Source: Portulaca oleracea (taxonomy: Eukaryota > Streptophyta > Magnoliopsida > Caryophyllales > Portulacaceae). From it: a stretch of DNA of 64,000 nucleotides. Shown piece after piece: positions 1 to 10,705 of this stretch. Positions within the stretch are counted from its first letter, which is position 1, and the number at the start of each line of letters is the position of its first letter. The stretch lies in NCBI GenBank assembly GCA_029582165.1, contig CM055877.1:38470249-38534248 (forward strand), read 5' to 3'. A program made the position numbers and the translations under genes. The notes beneath the pieces were generated by a model. That model did not search any database. It was not told where the DNA came from and saw nothing but the letters and a program-made list of their open reading frames with translations.

Positions 1-342
1 TTTCAATTAAATCTCCTCAATCACCCTTTTCTTTTGATTTCTTTTTTTTTTCTCTCTCTCTCTCTCTCTCTTTTTTATTCTACTACTTCTCTTTTTTGTT
101 GGTGATTAAGGAAGAAGAAAATATATAACCATAGCTTCAACCTCAATATATGTCAAAAGAAGATCATGACAAATTGGCTAACTCATAATAATTGAGATAT
201 GCAATGTGTCCCTATTAAATTAAAATCAAAATTAACACCCCAACATCTCCCTTCCATTCACAACATCACCGAACCAATTTTCACTCCCAAAACAATGAAA
301 TCCCAAGCAAGGCAAAGGGTAGGAATTAATGAAGGCCAAGGC
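1..342. other. Left flank: older retroelement relic into which A inserted
   Basis: No gene is visible. There is a pyrimidine run with a (TC)n microsatellite near 51-70, then AT-rich sequence. The last bases (331-342) join directly to the sequence after 37114 once element A and one copy of the 5-bp duplication AAGGC are removed, so this is the left half of a split older locus. The right half (37.1-38.6 kb) has the look of the 3' non-coding part of a Ty3/gypsy element. Confidence 0.4.
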
Positions 343-1696
343 TGATGTATGCTAGCTCACAAAGATCAGAGTATTGAACTAGAATACACCATACAACTCT
401 ATACACACATCTGAATGCTTAAAACATAAGAACTGTTTGAAAGCAATTAGCTGGAAGAAAAGACAACCCAAGACAGAACATAAAAGATAGGCTTGCTTAC
501 AACTGTTACAGACACACCTTCAGCTGCAATCAAGGGAAATGGACTCTCACATACATGCCTCTACAGACACACCAAAGCATGGATGATCAAGCTCAGCTTT
601 CACTTGCTAGATTTTGCCAATATCCGGTGACAGGAGCTGATTGAACCAAGATTGGGAGTTATAGGACACTCACAAACTTTCAGAGGTACTAAGACACTTG
701 AGAATAATATTGAATGAACACTGAGATGTCTTTCATTGATAGAAAACTTCTGAATATAAAGGGAACTAACAGTTTGATTAACCGGTGCTTAAGCACAAGC
801 ATTCTGTCTAATCTCCCTGATCTGATCTAAGTTACAAAGCTCAAAACTAATACAACTGATTACATACTTACTATCTCGAGTACATATTGTAAGAAAATAA
901 AAGGGAAATACTAAACTATGCTCTGATTGGACCAAATGCCAAAAGAGTGGCAAAAAGGACCAATGAGAGGCTTTCCTCTCCTAATGGGTAAAAATAATCT
1001 TTACTAAGGTAATTCACGCGCCAATTCTAACCTTGAAGTAATCTCAACAGGTTAATATCATGCTGAAAAGACCAAAATAACCCTTGTGGACAGAAATCAG
1101 AACATATAGCCCCAGAGCTGGGGTCTTGGAGAAACTCATAAAACAACCCTGCCAGGATTGTCTATTCTGACCTCTGAACCTTACTGTGCCATGCTTGATC
1201 ATGCTGGAACTTAACTTGGACTTGAAAAGGACATGGCAAGGAACAAAAAACTTCTGGGAAACATTAGCTGAATCTTCTTTAATCAATAGATACAACATTG
1301 AGAAAGGTTGCTGCTTGGACTATTGTTGCTGGGAACTGGGTTTGGTCTGGATGACCAATGCTGATGAGCTGAGTGGTTGTAGATGTCAGGACTTGCTTTA
1401 CAAGGGTGTAGCAAGCCTGGATGGATGTTGTTGGTGGAGTGGTGGTTGCTGGTGATGCTGTAAACCTCCTGCTGGATCTGGGAAATGCTGAGAAACATGT
1501 TGAATATCCTGTTGTCTATGCTTAGCTTTGGAAGCCTGTTGTTTCTGTTGGAAAGGCTTCCCTAGCTGCTGAGTTGTGTGAAACAATATGAGCTCCTTCT
1601 TGTGTTGCTGCTGGTATTGTTGGTGAAGATTCCTTGGATGCCTCCTTTGCTGATGGGGCTGGTGCTATTGATTGTTCTGCTTGATGGTCTCCATCA
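343..1696 (-). repeat. A 3' LTR (1354 bp)
   Basis: It matches 35826-37109 along its length, and both ends read TG...CA. It is longer than the 5' LTR mainly because it keeps about 75 bp (near 392-467) missing from the other copy. On the minus strand the first ~175 bases stay open in the pol frame, so this LTR also encodes the end of the integrase polyprotein. Substitutions and small indels against the other LTR are frequent by eye, fitting the oldest datable insertion of the nest. Confidence 0.92.
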
Positions 1697-2628
1697 TCCT
1701 CCCCAGGTTGAGGAAAGTTTATCCTCAAACTTAGAAGGTCTTCATCTACTGGATAGTAGGGTCGAAGATCTGCTACATTGAATGTTGTTGAGCCTCCATA
1801 ATCTTCAGATAGTCCAATCTAAAGGCATTATCCCCAATTTTCTCAAGTACTTCAAAGGGGCCATCTGCTCTTGGTAGTAGCTTGCCTTTCCTTTTGCCGG
1901 GGAGCCTGTCTTTCCTTAAGTGGATCCAAACTAGATCTCCTGGCTGGAAAGTCACCTTCTTCCTATGCTTGTTTGCTGAAGTACACACTTGTTCAGTATA
2001 TTTAGAAATTTTCTCCTTCACTTGCTAGTGAAGCTCCTTAATTTGGTATGCTCTTTTACCTGCTTCAAAACTAAATTTGACAGAAGTAGTTAGTGGAACT
2101 AAATCCAAAGAGGAAATTGAATTTTTACCATAGACTACTTGGAATGGAGAGTACTCTGTGGCCTTGGATGGTGCTTTGTTGTAAGCAAACTCAGCATGGG
2201 GCAAAAGAGTATCCCATTCTGCTTTATTTTTGTGGATCAGTGCTCTCAATAGGACTCCAAGTGTTCTATTAGTAACCTCTGTCTCTCCATCAGTCTGTGG
2301 GTGGCTACTGGTGCTATACTTGAGCTGGGTGCCCTATTTCTTCCATAAAGTATCCCAAAAATGGCTCATAAACTTGGTATCTCTGTCAGACACCATTGTC
2401 TTTGGCACTCCATGTAACCTGACAATCTCTTGGAAGAATAATTCAGCAACTCTTGTGGCATTTAAAGTGGTGTGGCATGGTATGAAATGTGCCATCTTTG
2501 AGAATCTATCAACCACCACCATGATTGAATCCTTCCCTTTCTGAGTTCTTGGCCAACCCACAAAGAAATCAAGGCTGACATCTTCCCAAGGGCTGCTGGG
2601 AACTGGCAATGGTGTGTATAAACCTTGG
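1522..2628 (-). pseudogene. A integrase core and C-terminal tail, reading into the LTR
   Basis: Integrase joins the cDNA copy to chromosomal DNA. The frame opens at the B insertion and shows the core start ([20 protein letters not shown]), the DRFSKMAHF strand, the segment with VSDRDTKF, then AEFAYNKAPSKAT and SPFQVVYG near 2110-2200. Next comes the GDLVWIHLRKDRLPGKRKGKL domain with GPFEVLEKIGDNAFRLDL near 1800-1930. A stop and frame changes lie near 2334, 2022 and 1773. The last frame crosses the polypurine tract and continues about 58 codons into the 3' LTR, ending at 1522. No canonical chromodomain is seen. The upstream zinc-finger half is at 15.8-16.0 kb, beyond B. Confidence 0.85.
1697..1704 (-). 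other. A polypurine tract
   Basis: On the minus strand it reads GGGGAGGA directly before the 3' LTR (TGATGGAGACC...). It lies inside the open pol frame, so priming site and coding sequence overlap. Confidence 0.75.
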
Positions 2629-2633
2629 GGTAG

Positions 2634-3975
2634 TGTTCGGTTGTGTATTTTTGTGGTCTTTAAGTAAGGATTGTCGATCTCAGGGATGGGTGTGAGGTTT
2701 GTCTAGGTTTTTGGTTTATTAAAGGTTTTCAATTGTGGAAAACATTAAAGTATGAAAATTAAGCGATTAAACTATCCCTAATCATGATACTAAACATGAC
2801 CATTAAAAAGAACACAATACAACAAGTAATTACTACTATAAATGTAAGAAATCTATAAGCTTATCAAATGAACATTTAATAAAATCTAACTACCACTAAG
2901 ATCAAAGCAAGGAAATAGCAATTAATTAGCAACTAATTAATCCAAACAAGATTAAAATGTAGTCCATACCCTTGATGAGTAGTAAAAATCGATCTCCATT
3001 CTTCATTCTTCATCTTCAATTGCAACTTTCCCCGAACAAAATAGAAAGTTGTGAATTAAGTTACTAAGGACCCTCAAATCTTCACTCTAGTAAGATTTGT
3101 GGCCCTTAATCCCCCTTTTCACTAAAAGATTGATTGTTTGTGGCTAATCTAGGAACCTTCAAATGCAAACTTCAATGAAATCTAAAGCATAAGGTAATGA
3201 AGATAAAGGAAGGCTGAAAATTACTTGAAGAAAAGTTGATTACATTCAAAGTCTCAAGAACTTGGAGAACAAGACAAGAGAAAACCCTTAGAGAGAGAAA
3301 GTTAAAAGCTTAATTAAGAAATCATTAAAACCACTAATTACAAACTAAAACTTCAGCTAATTGTTCTTTCAAAGGAGTCGCAGCTAAGACTCTTATAATG
3401 ACCTAAGTTAGTTGCACAAAACGCAGCATCTCATTTCCAGCCTGTACGCAGAAAACGGATTTGGCTCGGGCGAGCAGGCATTCTGGTCGCGTGTTTCTCG
3501 TTCCTCGGCAACTTCTCCTCGGCAGCTCAGAAGCTCAGCTCGGTCGAGCAGGGCCCTTGCTCGGGCGAGCTGGCCCTCTTTTTCTTCACTGCCTTAGCCA
3601 TATTTTTCGATCTTTTCCACGTTGTTATGCAGAAGCATGGCTCGACCGAGCCAATATGTTGCTCGGGCGAGCCAATATGTTGCTCGGGCGAGCCAGCTTT
3701 CTGTCTCTCCTCTTCTTGGCTCAAATTCAATCGGCCATTCTTGGTGCTTTTCCAGGAGCGTTGCTCGGGCGAGCCAACATCCTGCTCGGTCGAGCAACCT
3801 TTCTGCCTTCACTCCTGATTTAGCGAGTTTTTGCTCCGTTTTGGCGCCATTTTAGGTCACTTTCTTATTTTCCTACAAAACTACAAAAATCTCATAACTC
3901 GAATAAAATACGGGGTTAGAACATATAAAAACTCCCTAATAAAGAGAAGAATTCGGCTCGAAACGAGACCGAACA
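2634..3975 (-). repeat. B 3' LTR
   Basis: Partner of 14461-15793, bounded by the TSD on the left and the polypurine tract on the right. It contains eight copies of GCTCGNNCGAGC; the other LTR keeps seven recognisable, two of them altered, so one 21-bp unit differs. Confidence 0.95.
3464..3795 (-). promoter_or_regulatory. B U3 palindrome array (3' LTR copy)
   Basis: Eight perfect GCTCGNNCGAGC palindromes start at 3464, 3538, 3559, 3640, 3661, 3682, 3763 and 3784. Four gaps are exactly 21 bp; the others are 74, 81 and 81. The two central bases vary (GG, GT or AC) while the five-base arms do not. The array is CpG-rich in an AT-rich element and lies upstream of the likely TATA box on the minus strand. 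A role in transcription is inferred. Confidence 0.7.
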
Positions 3976-5773
3976 CCACTCCCACACAAGGGTTTGCTCG
4001 CCCCGAGCAAACTAAAAACAAAGAAAAGAACTAGAAAGAGAAACTAAAAATCCTAACTCACTTTCGCAGGAATCGGGGATGCATTTAGCATATGCATCAA
4101 GCCCTTGAAACCCCCCGGCAGCCCGGGTGGACGAGGTAGATCTCGTGAGGGTTTATAGCAACTATACCCACAAAAGCCATAGAAAAAGGAGAGAGGGAAA
4201 GTGAAAAACAAAACAAGTTTAAAAGAAAAGAAGAAGAGAACTGCTCGTTTCAATGAATCAAGTCGTTTCAATTAAGAAAACGGTATTAATCCTCCAAAAG
4301 GAACCGTTATGAGCATCTCACAACACCTAACCCAAACAACTGTCAATCTTAGAAATTTTTTATCCCTTACACCTCATGTAGAGTTTAATCCCATTTGAAA
4401 GAATTTTAGACAGTGCTAATCGATCCCGGACGACCCAAAAGACTCACACCCGAGCTTATAAAACAGCGAAACGAACAAAGGAAAGGAAAGAGTTGCCCCT
4501 CCCCGCATTTGGTCGCCCTTGGCTTGGTGAGGGCCGCAGGTGATGCAAGGAAGAGCCCCTCACTTTATTATCATTTCAAACTTTTTCTTCTTTTTAATGT
4601 CGGTATTAGCCTTATTTTCGGGAATTGGACGACCCATATAAGGGGTATACCCTCCCAACACGGTCTTTTCCATTCGCCTCTTCGTTGCAAAGCGATATAG
4701 GAGGAGGGTTAACGGGCATCCGTGCCGTACCACTGATACCGGGCCCGTGTAGGTTGGCTAAGTGTATGGTGGTTGATGTCGTAAAGCCGACACGCCCCAC
4801 TTAGTCAAATTTTTTTAATTTTGCTGCTATTTTCTTATTTTTGCTTTGGCTTTTGCTTTTTCTCTTCTTTTTTTTTCTTTTTAGAAAACAAGCTCGGATA
4901 TGAACCCCTAGAATCTCCCAGTTTCAACCAGAACATAAAAAGACAAAATGGGATCTCACTAGACACTTGATGAAAAGAATCTAATTAAGGTAAGTCATGA
5001 CAATCGCCCAAGTTAGGGACGAAAATGCTCAAACCGGTTTCTTTCAAAGAAGATTAAGAACGGCTTCCTGATTTCAACAACGAAATCCAAGAAAAAAAGC
5101 AAAAACAAAAACAAAACGAAAAACGAAAACTTTCAAGGTTTTTCACTCCCTTTTTTCTCCTTTTCACACAAAATTTTTCAAATTTTTCGACACAAACTAC
5201 GAAAAACGAAAACAAAGACTCAAAACTAGGTGATCTACCCATGACAAATGGAAGTATCACCCCCCCACTCCCACACAAAACTTCACAATGTCCCCAGTGT
5301 GAGAAGAAGGGTGTCACAAATAAGGTAGAAAACCTAAAAACACACAACAAACAAATAATAAACAATAAACGGTGGCGACCCGAGCCTACACGGCTCCAAC
5401 AACAATAATATCCCAACATTCACACTCACGGGGTTCGCCACCCAAAAAGAAAATCAAGCATGCATCATGGATCAACAATATATTCACAATAAGAAGGATG
5501 GTTAAAGGATGATACCTGAAGATCGCCAAGTAAAGCACATCCGAGCACACGATCCACGAACGCAACATCAGAAAAAGAAAGTTCAAATATTCACAAATGT
5601 ACATGATCACTGACTAACCTCAACCCCGAATCTCACTATATGAGGCGGGAATCAAGGGTGAAATGCCTCGCCACTGCCCAGAAACATCACACAACCCCTC
5701 GCGCATGTATATCTCAAAATTGAAAGCACACATCTAATGCAAAATAAAAGAGGGAAGTGCGGAATGCTCACAA
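3976..5773 (-). other. B 3' non-coding region and terminal polypurine tract
   Basis: About 1.8 kb with no convincing coding frame. It includes one more GCTCG-type palindrome near 3998, a GC-richer block at 4420-4800 and a T/A-rich block at 4800-5250. The polypurine tract (GTGTGGGAGTGG on the minus strand) directly abuts the 3' LTR at 3976. Confidence 0.65.
5265..5278 (-). other. B internal polypurine-tract copy 2 (after ORF3)
   Basis: The same motif (TTGTGTGGGAGTGG on the minus strand), preceded on the plus strand by a run of Cs and followed by TTCACAATGTCCCCAGTGTG, which parallels the flank of copy 1. With copy 1 it brackets the third ORF. Confidence 0.6.
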
Positions 5774-7277
5774 TCACTGCTCATTACCTCCCGGAGGAGG
5801 GTACGGAAAGTAGGGGAAGTAAGTCGAATAATACTGGTTGACATAGTCGGGCGGTGCTGGCGAATGGTCGGCGATAGCATAGTGGTAATATCCCCAATCC
5901 CTCCAATATTGATTCTGTTGATGGAAGTACTCGTCATAGCGCTGAAAGTATCCTTCGTGTCGTTCAAGAGTTGACTGCTGCGCACGAAGGAGTTCATGTT
6001 GACTCTCCATCAAGTTGTGCGTACTTTGTAGCAAAGTTCGCTGTTCAAGGAGGTCAATACTCAGTTGGTCCAATCGGCTTGCCAAGTGCCCCATCGTAAT
6101 CTCTTGGGAATTACTAGCACTAGCCTCACCCTGGGTTGCCGGCTCCTCCTCTTCTTCCACATTTATGCTCACAAATGGGTCATCGGGCCCCCCAACTCGA
6201 AGGGTGCTCCTTGGATTTTTGCCACATGACCAGTTGTGTTGATTGGTCACATCCAATCAACGTGCGGCTCGCGCATGGTCCAAATGAATGGAAGTTGCAT
6301 ACTTATCCGAGTCGTGCTTGTATATATGCTTGGTGTTGCGACGCTCAAGGATACCCATACGTTGCAACCTAATTCCGTCGATGGGGTTGGGAAAATATCT
6401 CGGGGTGAACTTGCGGATATATCCTCCAAAATGTTGCTTCAAAAAGTGGCAAATAATATGCCCCATTCCAATTGTAGAGGTAAGGTGCTTAGAGGTAATG
6501 TCTTTGAAGCAATGCAAAATGTACGACCCTGTGTTCACCCGCTTCCCTTAGGGTGTTAAAGATGATAAACAAATCATCCCTCCGCACATTCGCCCTCCCA
6601 TCATCTCTTCCGAAGACCGAACTTGAAACTATGCGATGAAAGATTCGAATCGCTAAGTTACACAAGTCACGAGACTTGGAATTTCTGGTTAAAAAGGAGA
6701 AATCCTCAAGAGCATTTGACGTTTGGTGTTTCCGACGCCAACAAGTAAGACTCTTCATAGCGGCTTGTTCATCAAAGTGCACGCTGTCCTCATAATACAA
6801 CCCATCCGTCGGTAACCCAAGTGCTTTACAAAACTCTTGCACCGTGCAAGTTTTCTCCTTGTTGTCCACCCTATAACGGAACTTAGCGTGGCGTGTATCA
6901 ACATCCTCAACTTGGAAAGAACTGAGGAACTCAAGAATCGGTTGATCGTAAAGAGATTCGTCAATCTTAATGAAAGATTCCCAGCCCAAGATCCTTATGA
7001 TAAAACCAAAACTGGGGCCGCAATACACCCTCTTCACTGTGGCTTCATCATAAGTGTCCGGAGCAGAAAGTTTCCGATGTTGATAAAGCTCATACCTCTC
7101 TCGATGATGCCCATCCCTGAACCGAATTCGCAATTCCGGTTCAGCCCGAAGAAGCGTGGGCGGTTGGGCCTTGTAACGATCTTTATCCACCGCCGCCGAA
7201 GAAGACTCGGGCAGTGGTGAAGGTGTACCTTCCTCATCGGTGCGGGCTCTTTTAGATCGAACCATTGTGAATTTCAA
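5774..7277 (-). pseudogene. B third ORF (Athila ORF-1 / env-position protein)
   Basis: A frame of about 260 codons (7277-6489), then, after a frameshift near 6540, a second frame to 6257, a TGA, and a further 160 codons to 5774. The first part is basic and serine-rich (SKRARTDEEGTPSPLPESSS), followed by a globular region with RVYCGPSFGFIIRILGWESF and VQEFCKALGLPTDG. This resembles the plant 'Arabidopsis retrotransposon ORF-1' (Athila) family. The end is glutamine/tyrosine rich with a likely coiled coil (LASRLDQLSIDLLEQRTLL) near 6070. Its position between integrase and 3' LTR is that of the env-like gene of Athila elements. I see no signal peptide or membrane segment, so an envelope role is not supported here. 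Confidence 0.75.
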
Positions 7278-8768
7278 AACACACTAGCAACTCAAGAATC
7301 CCCAAATAACAACCAATACACAGCACTCAAGCCCTAAATTCCAAGAACTAATCACAAGTAACACCCAATTTAACTTTGAAATCAAACTTGAAAACACTAA
7401 TTGTGAATGTTACCTCCCAAATAAGCACCAAACACCAAGTGGAAACACGAATCGGGCGAAGAGAAAATACACAAACAGCAACTCGGGACCTTGAGACCTC
7501 CCGTCCTTGGCAAAACCTTTCTCCTCCCCTAAAACTCAAAGCAGCCCTGCTCCACTCGCACAGCACCAACGACGCACAGCAGCAGCGCCTCTCCCCCCCC
7601 AAGACTCAGTACCACCCACGCCCCAACGCGCCATGCGGTCTGTGAACGCGCACGACAAGACTCGGCCACCTTTAAGACAATAGTGTAAAATCGACCCAAT
7701 CTGGAGAAATCGAAGAGATTAGCAACGATTTAGGAGTTAGGGTGTGATGCTAGGGTTTAGAGGAAGTGAGAGAGAGAGATGAGAGAGAAAATAAGTGAGA
7801 AAATAGGAGAAAAGTGAGAAAGAATCGAATAAAAACACCCGACAGAATCATCGTCGGCTCGCCTCATGAATAACACGCTCGACCGAGCATGGATTACGAA
7901 TGACTGGTCAATGCATTGCTCGAACGATCGCCGACCGAGCGGCTTTTACGGGCGGTGGCGTGTCTCGCGACTTTTCCCTTTGGCGCTTGATGGACAAGCT
8001 CGCCCGAGCAAAAAATGTTGCTCGCCGGCGGCTCTTACGTCGTCGGCCGCCTTCCTTGACGCAGAATTCACTCTTAGTTTCTGCGATCGACCGCTCGCCT
8101 GAGCAGGATGTCGCCGCCGACTCTTCCGAAATATTACCTTCTCTTTCTCCTTTACTCATGAAAACTCCTCAGTAAGGCTGCTCGCCCGAGCAAGGGTTCT
8201 GGCCAACAATGAAGGAGTTAAAAGTTTCTCAAGGAAATAAACCTTCTCACTTCTACTAAAAACATGTTCAAATCCTCAATCTCTCAAAAACCCCCCCGGG
8301 ACATTTCAAAAGCCCAAAATACTCAAAAATCTAAAAATTAACCTAAATAAACAAAACAAAATCTTTTGGTTTTTCAAAAATTTTCAAAGAAAGAGAAAAG
8401 AAAGCCGACATGCATGCCTCCCCACTCCCACACAAAAAGGCCACACTATGTCCTCATTGTGGCAAGAAATAAAGGAAGACAAACACCCTAAAAGAATAAA
8501 AATCTAAAATCTAACAAAAAGAATGAAAAAGGTCTTCTCACCAACTAACTCCAAAGAAAAAGAAGGATAATACCTGATTAGATCTCAAATAATCATCACA
8601 TGACTTGTAAATGGAGATTGAGTATGCAAGCCATGAAATGGTGAATATATGTGAGCAATAAATGATCCTTCCTTCTCGTTAGTGCATAGTTAAGAGAATT
8701 AAACAAAGAAACAAACAAGAAAAATAAACTAATTTACAGTATATACAAGAATGTTACCTCAATGTTCT
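7278..8768 (-). other. B spacer between pol and ORF3
   Basis: Non-coding stretch of about 1.5 kb. It holds a polypurine-tract-like motif at 8422-8435 and several members of the palindrome family of the LTR, e.g. GCTCGACCGAGC near 7879, GCTCGCCCGAGC near 7999 and near 8182. A run of adenines and CA-rich sequence lies at 8330-8560. No convincing frame is present. Confidence 0.6.
8422..8435 (-). other. B internal polypurine-tract copy 1 (pol/ORF3 spacer)
   Basis: The minus strand reads TTGTGTGGGAGTGG, identical over 14 bases to the copy at 5265-5278; the terminal tract at 3976-3989 shares GTGTGGGAGTGG. The adjacent ~30 bases (CACTATGTCCTCATTGTGG on the plus strand) also resemble those beside the copy at 5265-5278. 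Confidence 0.6.
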
Positions 8769-9754
8769 TCAATCAACATATGGAACATGGAATGTTACAC
8801 ACTCCACATCCACTTTCTCTGGAAGCTCCAAAAAGAGTTTCAACCTGTGACTGTTAACTTTCCACACAGATGCATTAGTGGGGTCCTTGATTTCAACTAC
8901 TCCCGAGGGAAACAAAGTGGTCACAATGAACGGACCGGTCCATCTAGACTTTAGTTTACCCGCAAACAAGTGCAAACGTGAGTCATAAAGGAGGACTTTC
9001 TGCCCCGGAACGAAGGTTTTTCTAAGGATCACTTTATCATGTAAGACCTTCGATCGCTCCTTACTCAATCTTCCGTTTTCGTAAGCTTCTCTCCTTAACT
9101 CCTCTAGTTCACACAAGGTCAACTTTCTAATGTCCCCAGCTGCCGACAGGTCAAGGTTCAAGGCTTTCAAAGCCCACCACGCCCTATGCTCGAGCTCTAT
9201 TGGCAAATGACAAGGTTTCCCAAAGACTGCTCTATACGGTAACATTCCTATGGGAGTCTTGTAAGCTGTCCTATAGGCCCATAAAGCATCGGTCAATTTG
9301 GTGGATCAATCTTTCCTATTCTTTGACACTGTCTTTTCAAGAATTTGTTTAATCTGCCTATTGGAAACCTCAGCTTGGCCATTTGATGAGGGTGATAGGC
9401 GGTAGTCATTCTATGCTCAACAGAGTATTTCCTAAGCAAAGCCGCGAAAGAACGATTATTGAAGTGAGTTCCCTGGTCGCTAATGATGGCTTTAGGCACC
9501 CCAAACCTAGAGAAAATGTTTTCTCGAAGGAACCTAGTCACAACTTTAGCGTCATTTCTTTTTGACGGAATTGCTTCAACCCATTTTGACACATAGTCCA
9601 TTGCTAGAAGAATATACTCATTCCCAAAAGAGGTAGGAAATGGTCCCATAAAATCAATGCCCCAAACATCGAATACATCCACAAAGATCTCGGGTTGCAA
9701 GGGCATCATGTTTCTTCTAGAGATTTTACTCAAACTCTGACACCTAAAACAGCT
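8769..9754 (-). pseudogene. B integrase core and C-terminal domain
   Basis: The core begins after the stop with CFRCQ, then VFDVWGIDFMGPFP, DYVSKWVEAI, FGVPKAIISDQGTHF and TTAYHPHQ. A frameshift near 9385-9395 moves the frame; the C-terminal part continues as [28 protein letters not shown], and [18 protein letters not shown] followed by WTGPFIV. It ends at 8769. The wording is that of Athila integrases. No chromodomain is seen, as expected for this non-chromovirus lineage. Confidence 0.92.
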
Positions 9755-10705
9755 CTAGGCATAGTTATGGGCGTCTCTAAAGATGGTAGGCCAATAGAAT
9801 CCACTTTGTAAAACCTTATATGCTGTCTTTTTCCCACTAAAATGTACCCCATAAGGTTGGTCGTGGCAAAACGAAAGGACATCCATGATAGACTCATCCA
9901 GACCACACCTTCTAAGAATTTGATCAGGACAATACTTAAACAGATAGGGGTCATCCCATATGAAATTTTTGACAATGTAAAGGAACCTATCTCTATCATG
10001 CCTATTCCAATAATTAGGCATTTCTCCCGTGACTTTAAAATTAACAATGTCAGCAAACCACGGTTCTACTCCGATGCTAAGAATGCGCTCATCAGGAAAA
10101 CAAGCATCTATAGGAGATTCTATCGCATGGTCAGGTGTTATCCTAGAAAGGTGGTCCGCTACTGGATTGTCAGATCCTTTCCTATCACGGATTTCACAGT
10201 CAAATTCTTGAAGTAACAACACCCACCTAACCAACCTAGGCTTGGACTCTTTTTTCTCCATCAAATAGCGAATCGCCGAATGGTCAATAAAAACAATCAC
10301 TTTAGATCCCAACAAATAAGCTCGAAATTTCTCAAATGCATAAACCATAGCTAGAAACTCTTTTTCAGTGACAGTGTAATTCAGTTGTGCTTCATTTAAA
10401 GTGTGACTTGCATAGTGAATCACGACAGGTTTTTTGTCAATTCGTTGTCCTAAGACCACACCTATAGCAAAGTCGGAAGCATCACACATCAGCTTAAACG
10501 GTTCCCCCCATGTGGGAGGTTTGAGAATAGGAGGCGATATCAAGGCATCTTTAAGTGTGTTAAAGGCCTTCAAACACTCATCAGAAAAATCAAAAGTCAC
10601 CTCCTTGGCCAATAAAGCAGAAAGGGGCTTGGCAATCTTACTAAAGTCACGAATGAATCGACGACAAAACCCAGCATGTCCTAAAAAGGACCTAACCTCC
10701 TTCAC
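9755..10705 (-). pseudogene. B RNase H and integrase zinc finger
   Basis: Continues RT in a shifted frame. It starts with [16 protein letters not shown] (RT thumb), followed by RNase H with [34 protein letters not shown] and the [10 protein letters not shown] end. The integrase zinc finger follows, with its histidines in [15 protein letters not shown] at 9755-9757 falls in the middle of the HHCC region, between its histidine and cysteine halves. RNase H removes the RNA of the hybrid; the zinc finger helps integrase assemble. Confidence 0.9.

Noticed and set aside
3461..3823. Several overlapping frames rich in LARAT/RASQY on both strands in the B LTR
   Set aside because: They are translations of the GCTCGNNCGAGC array inside U3.
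6489..7277. A host gene between B's pol and 3' LTR
   Set aside because: It lies inside the LTR pair and resembles the Athila third ORF.
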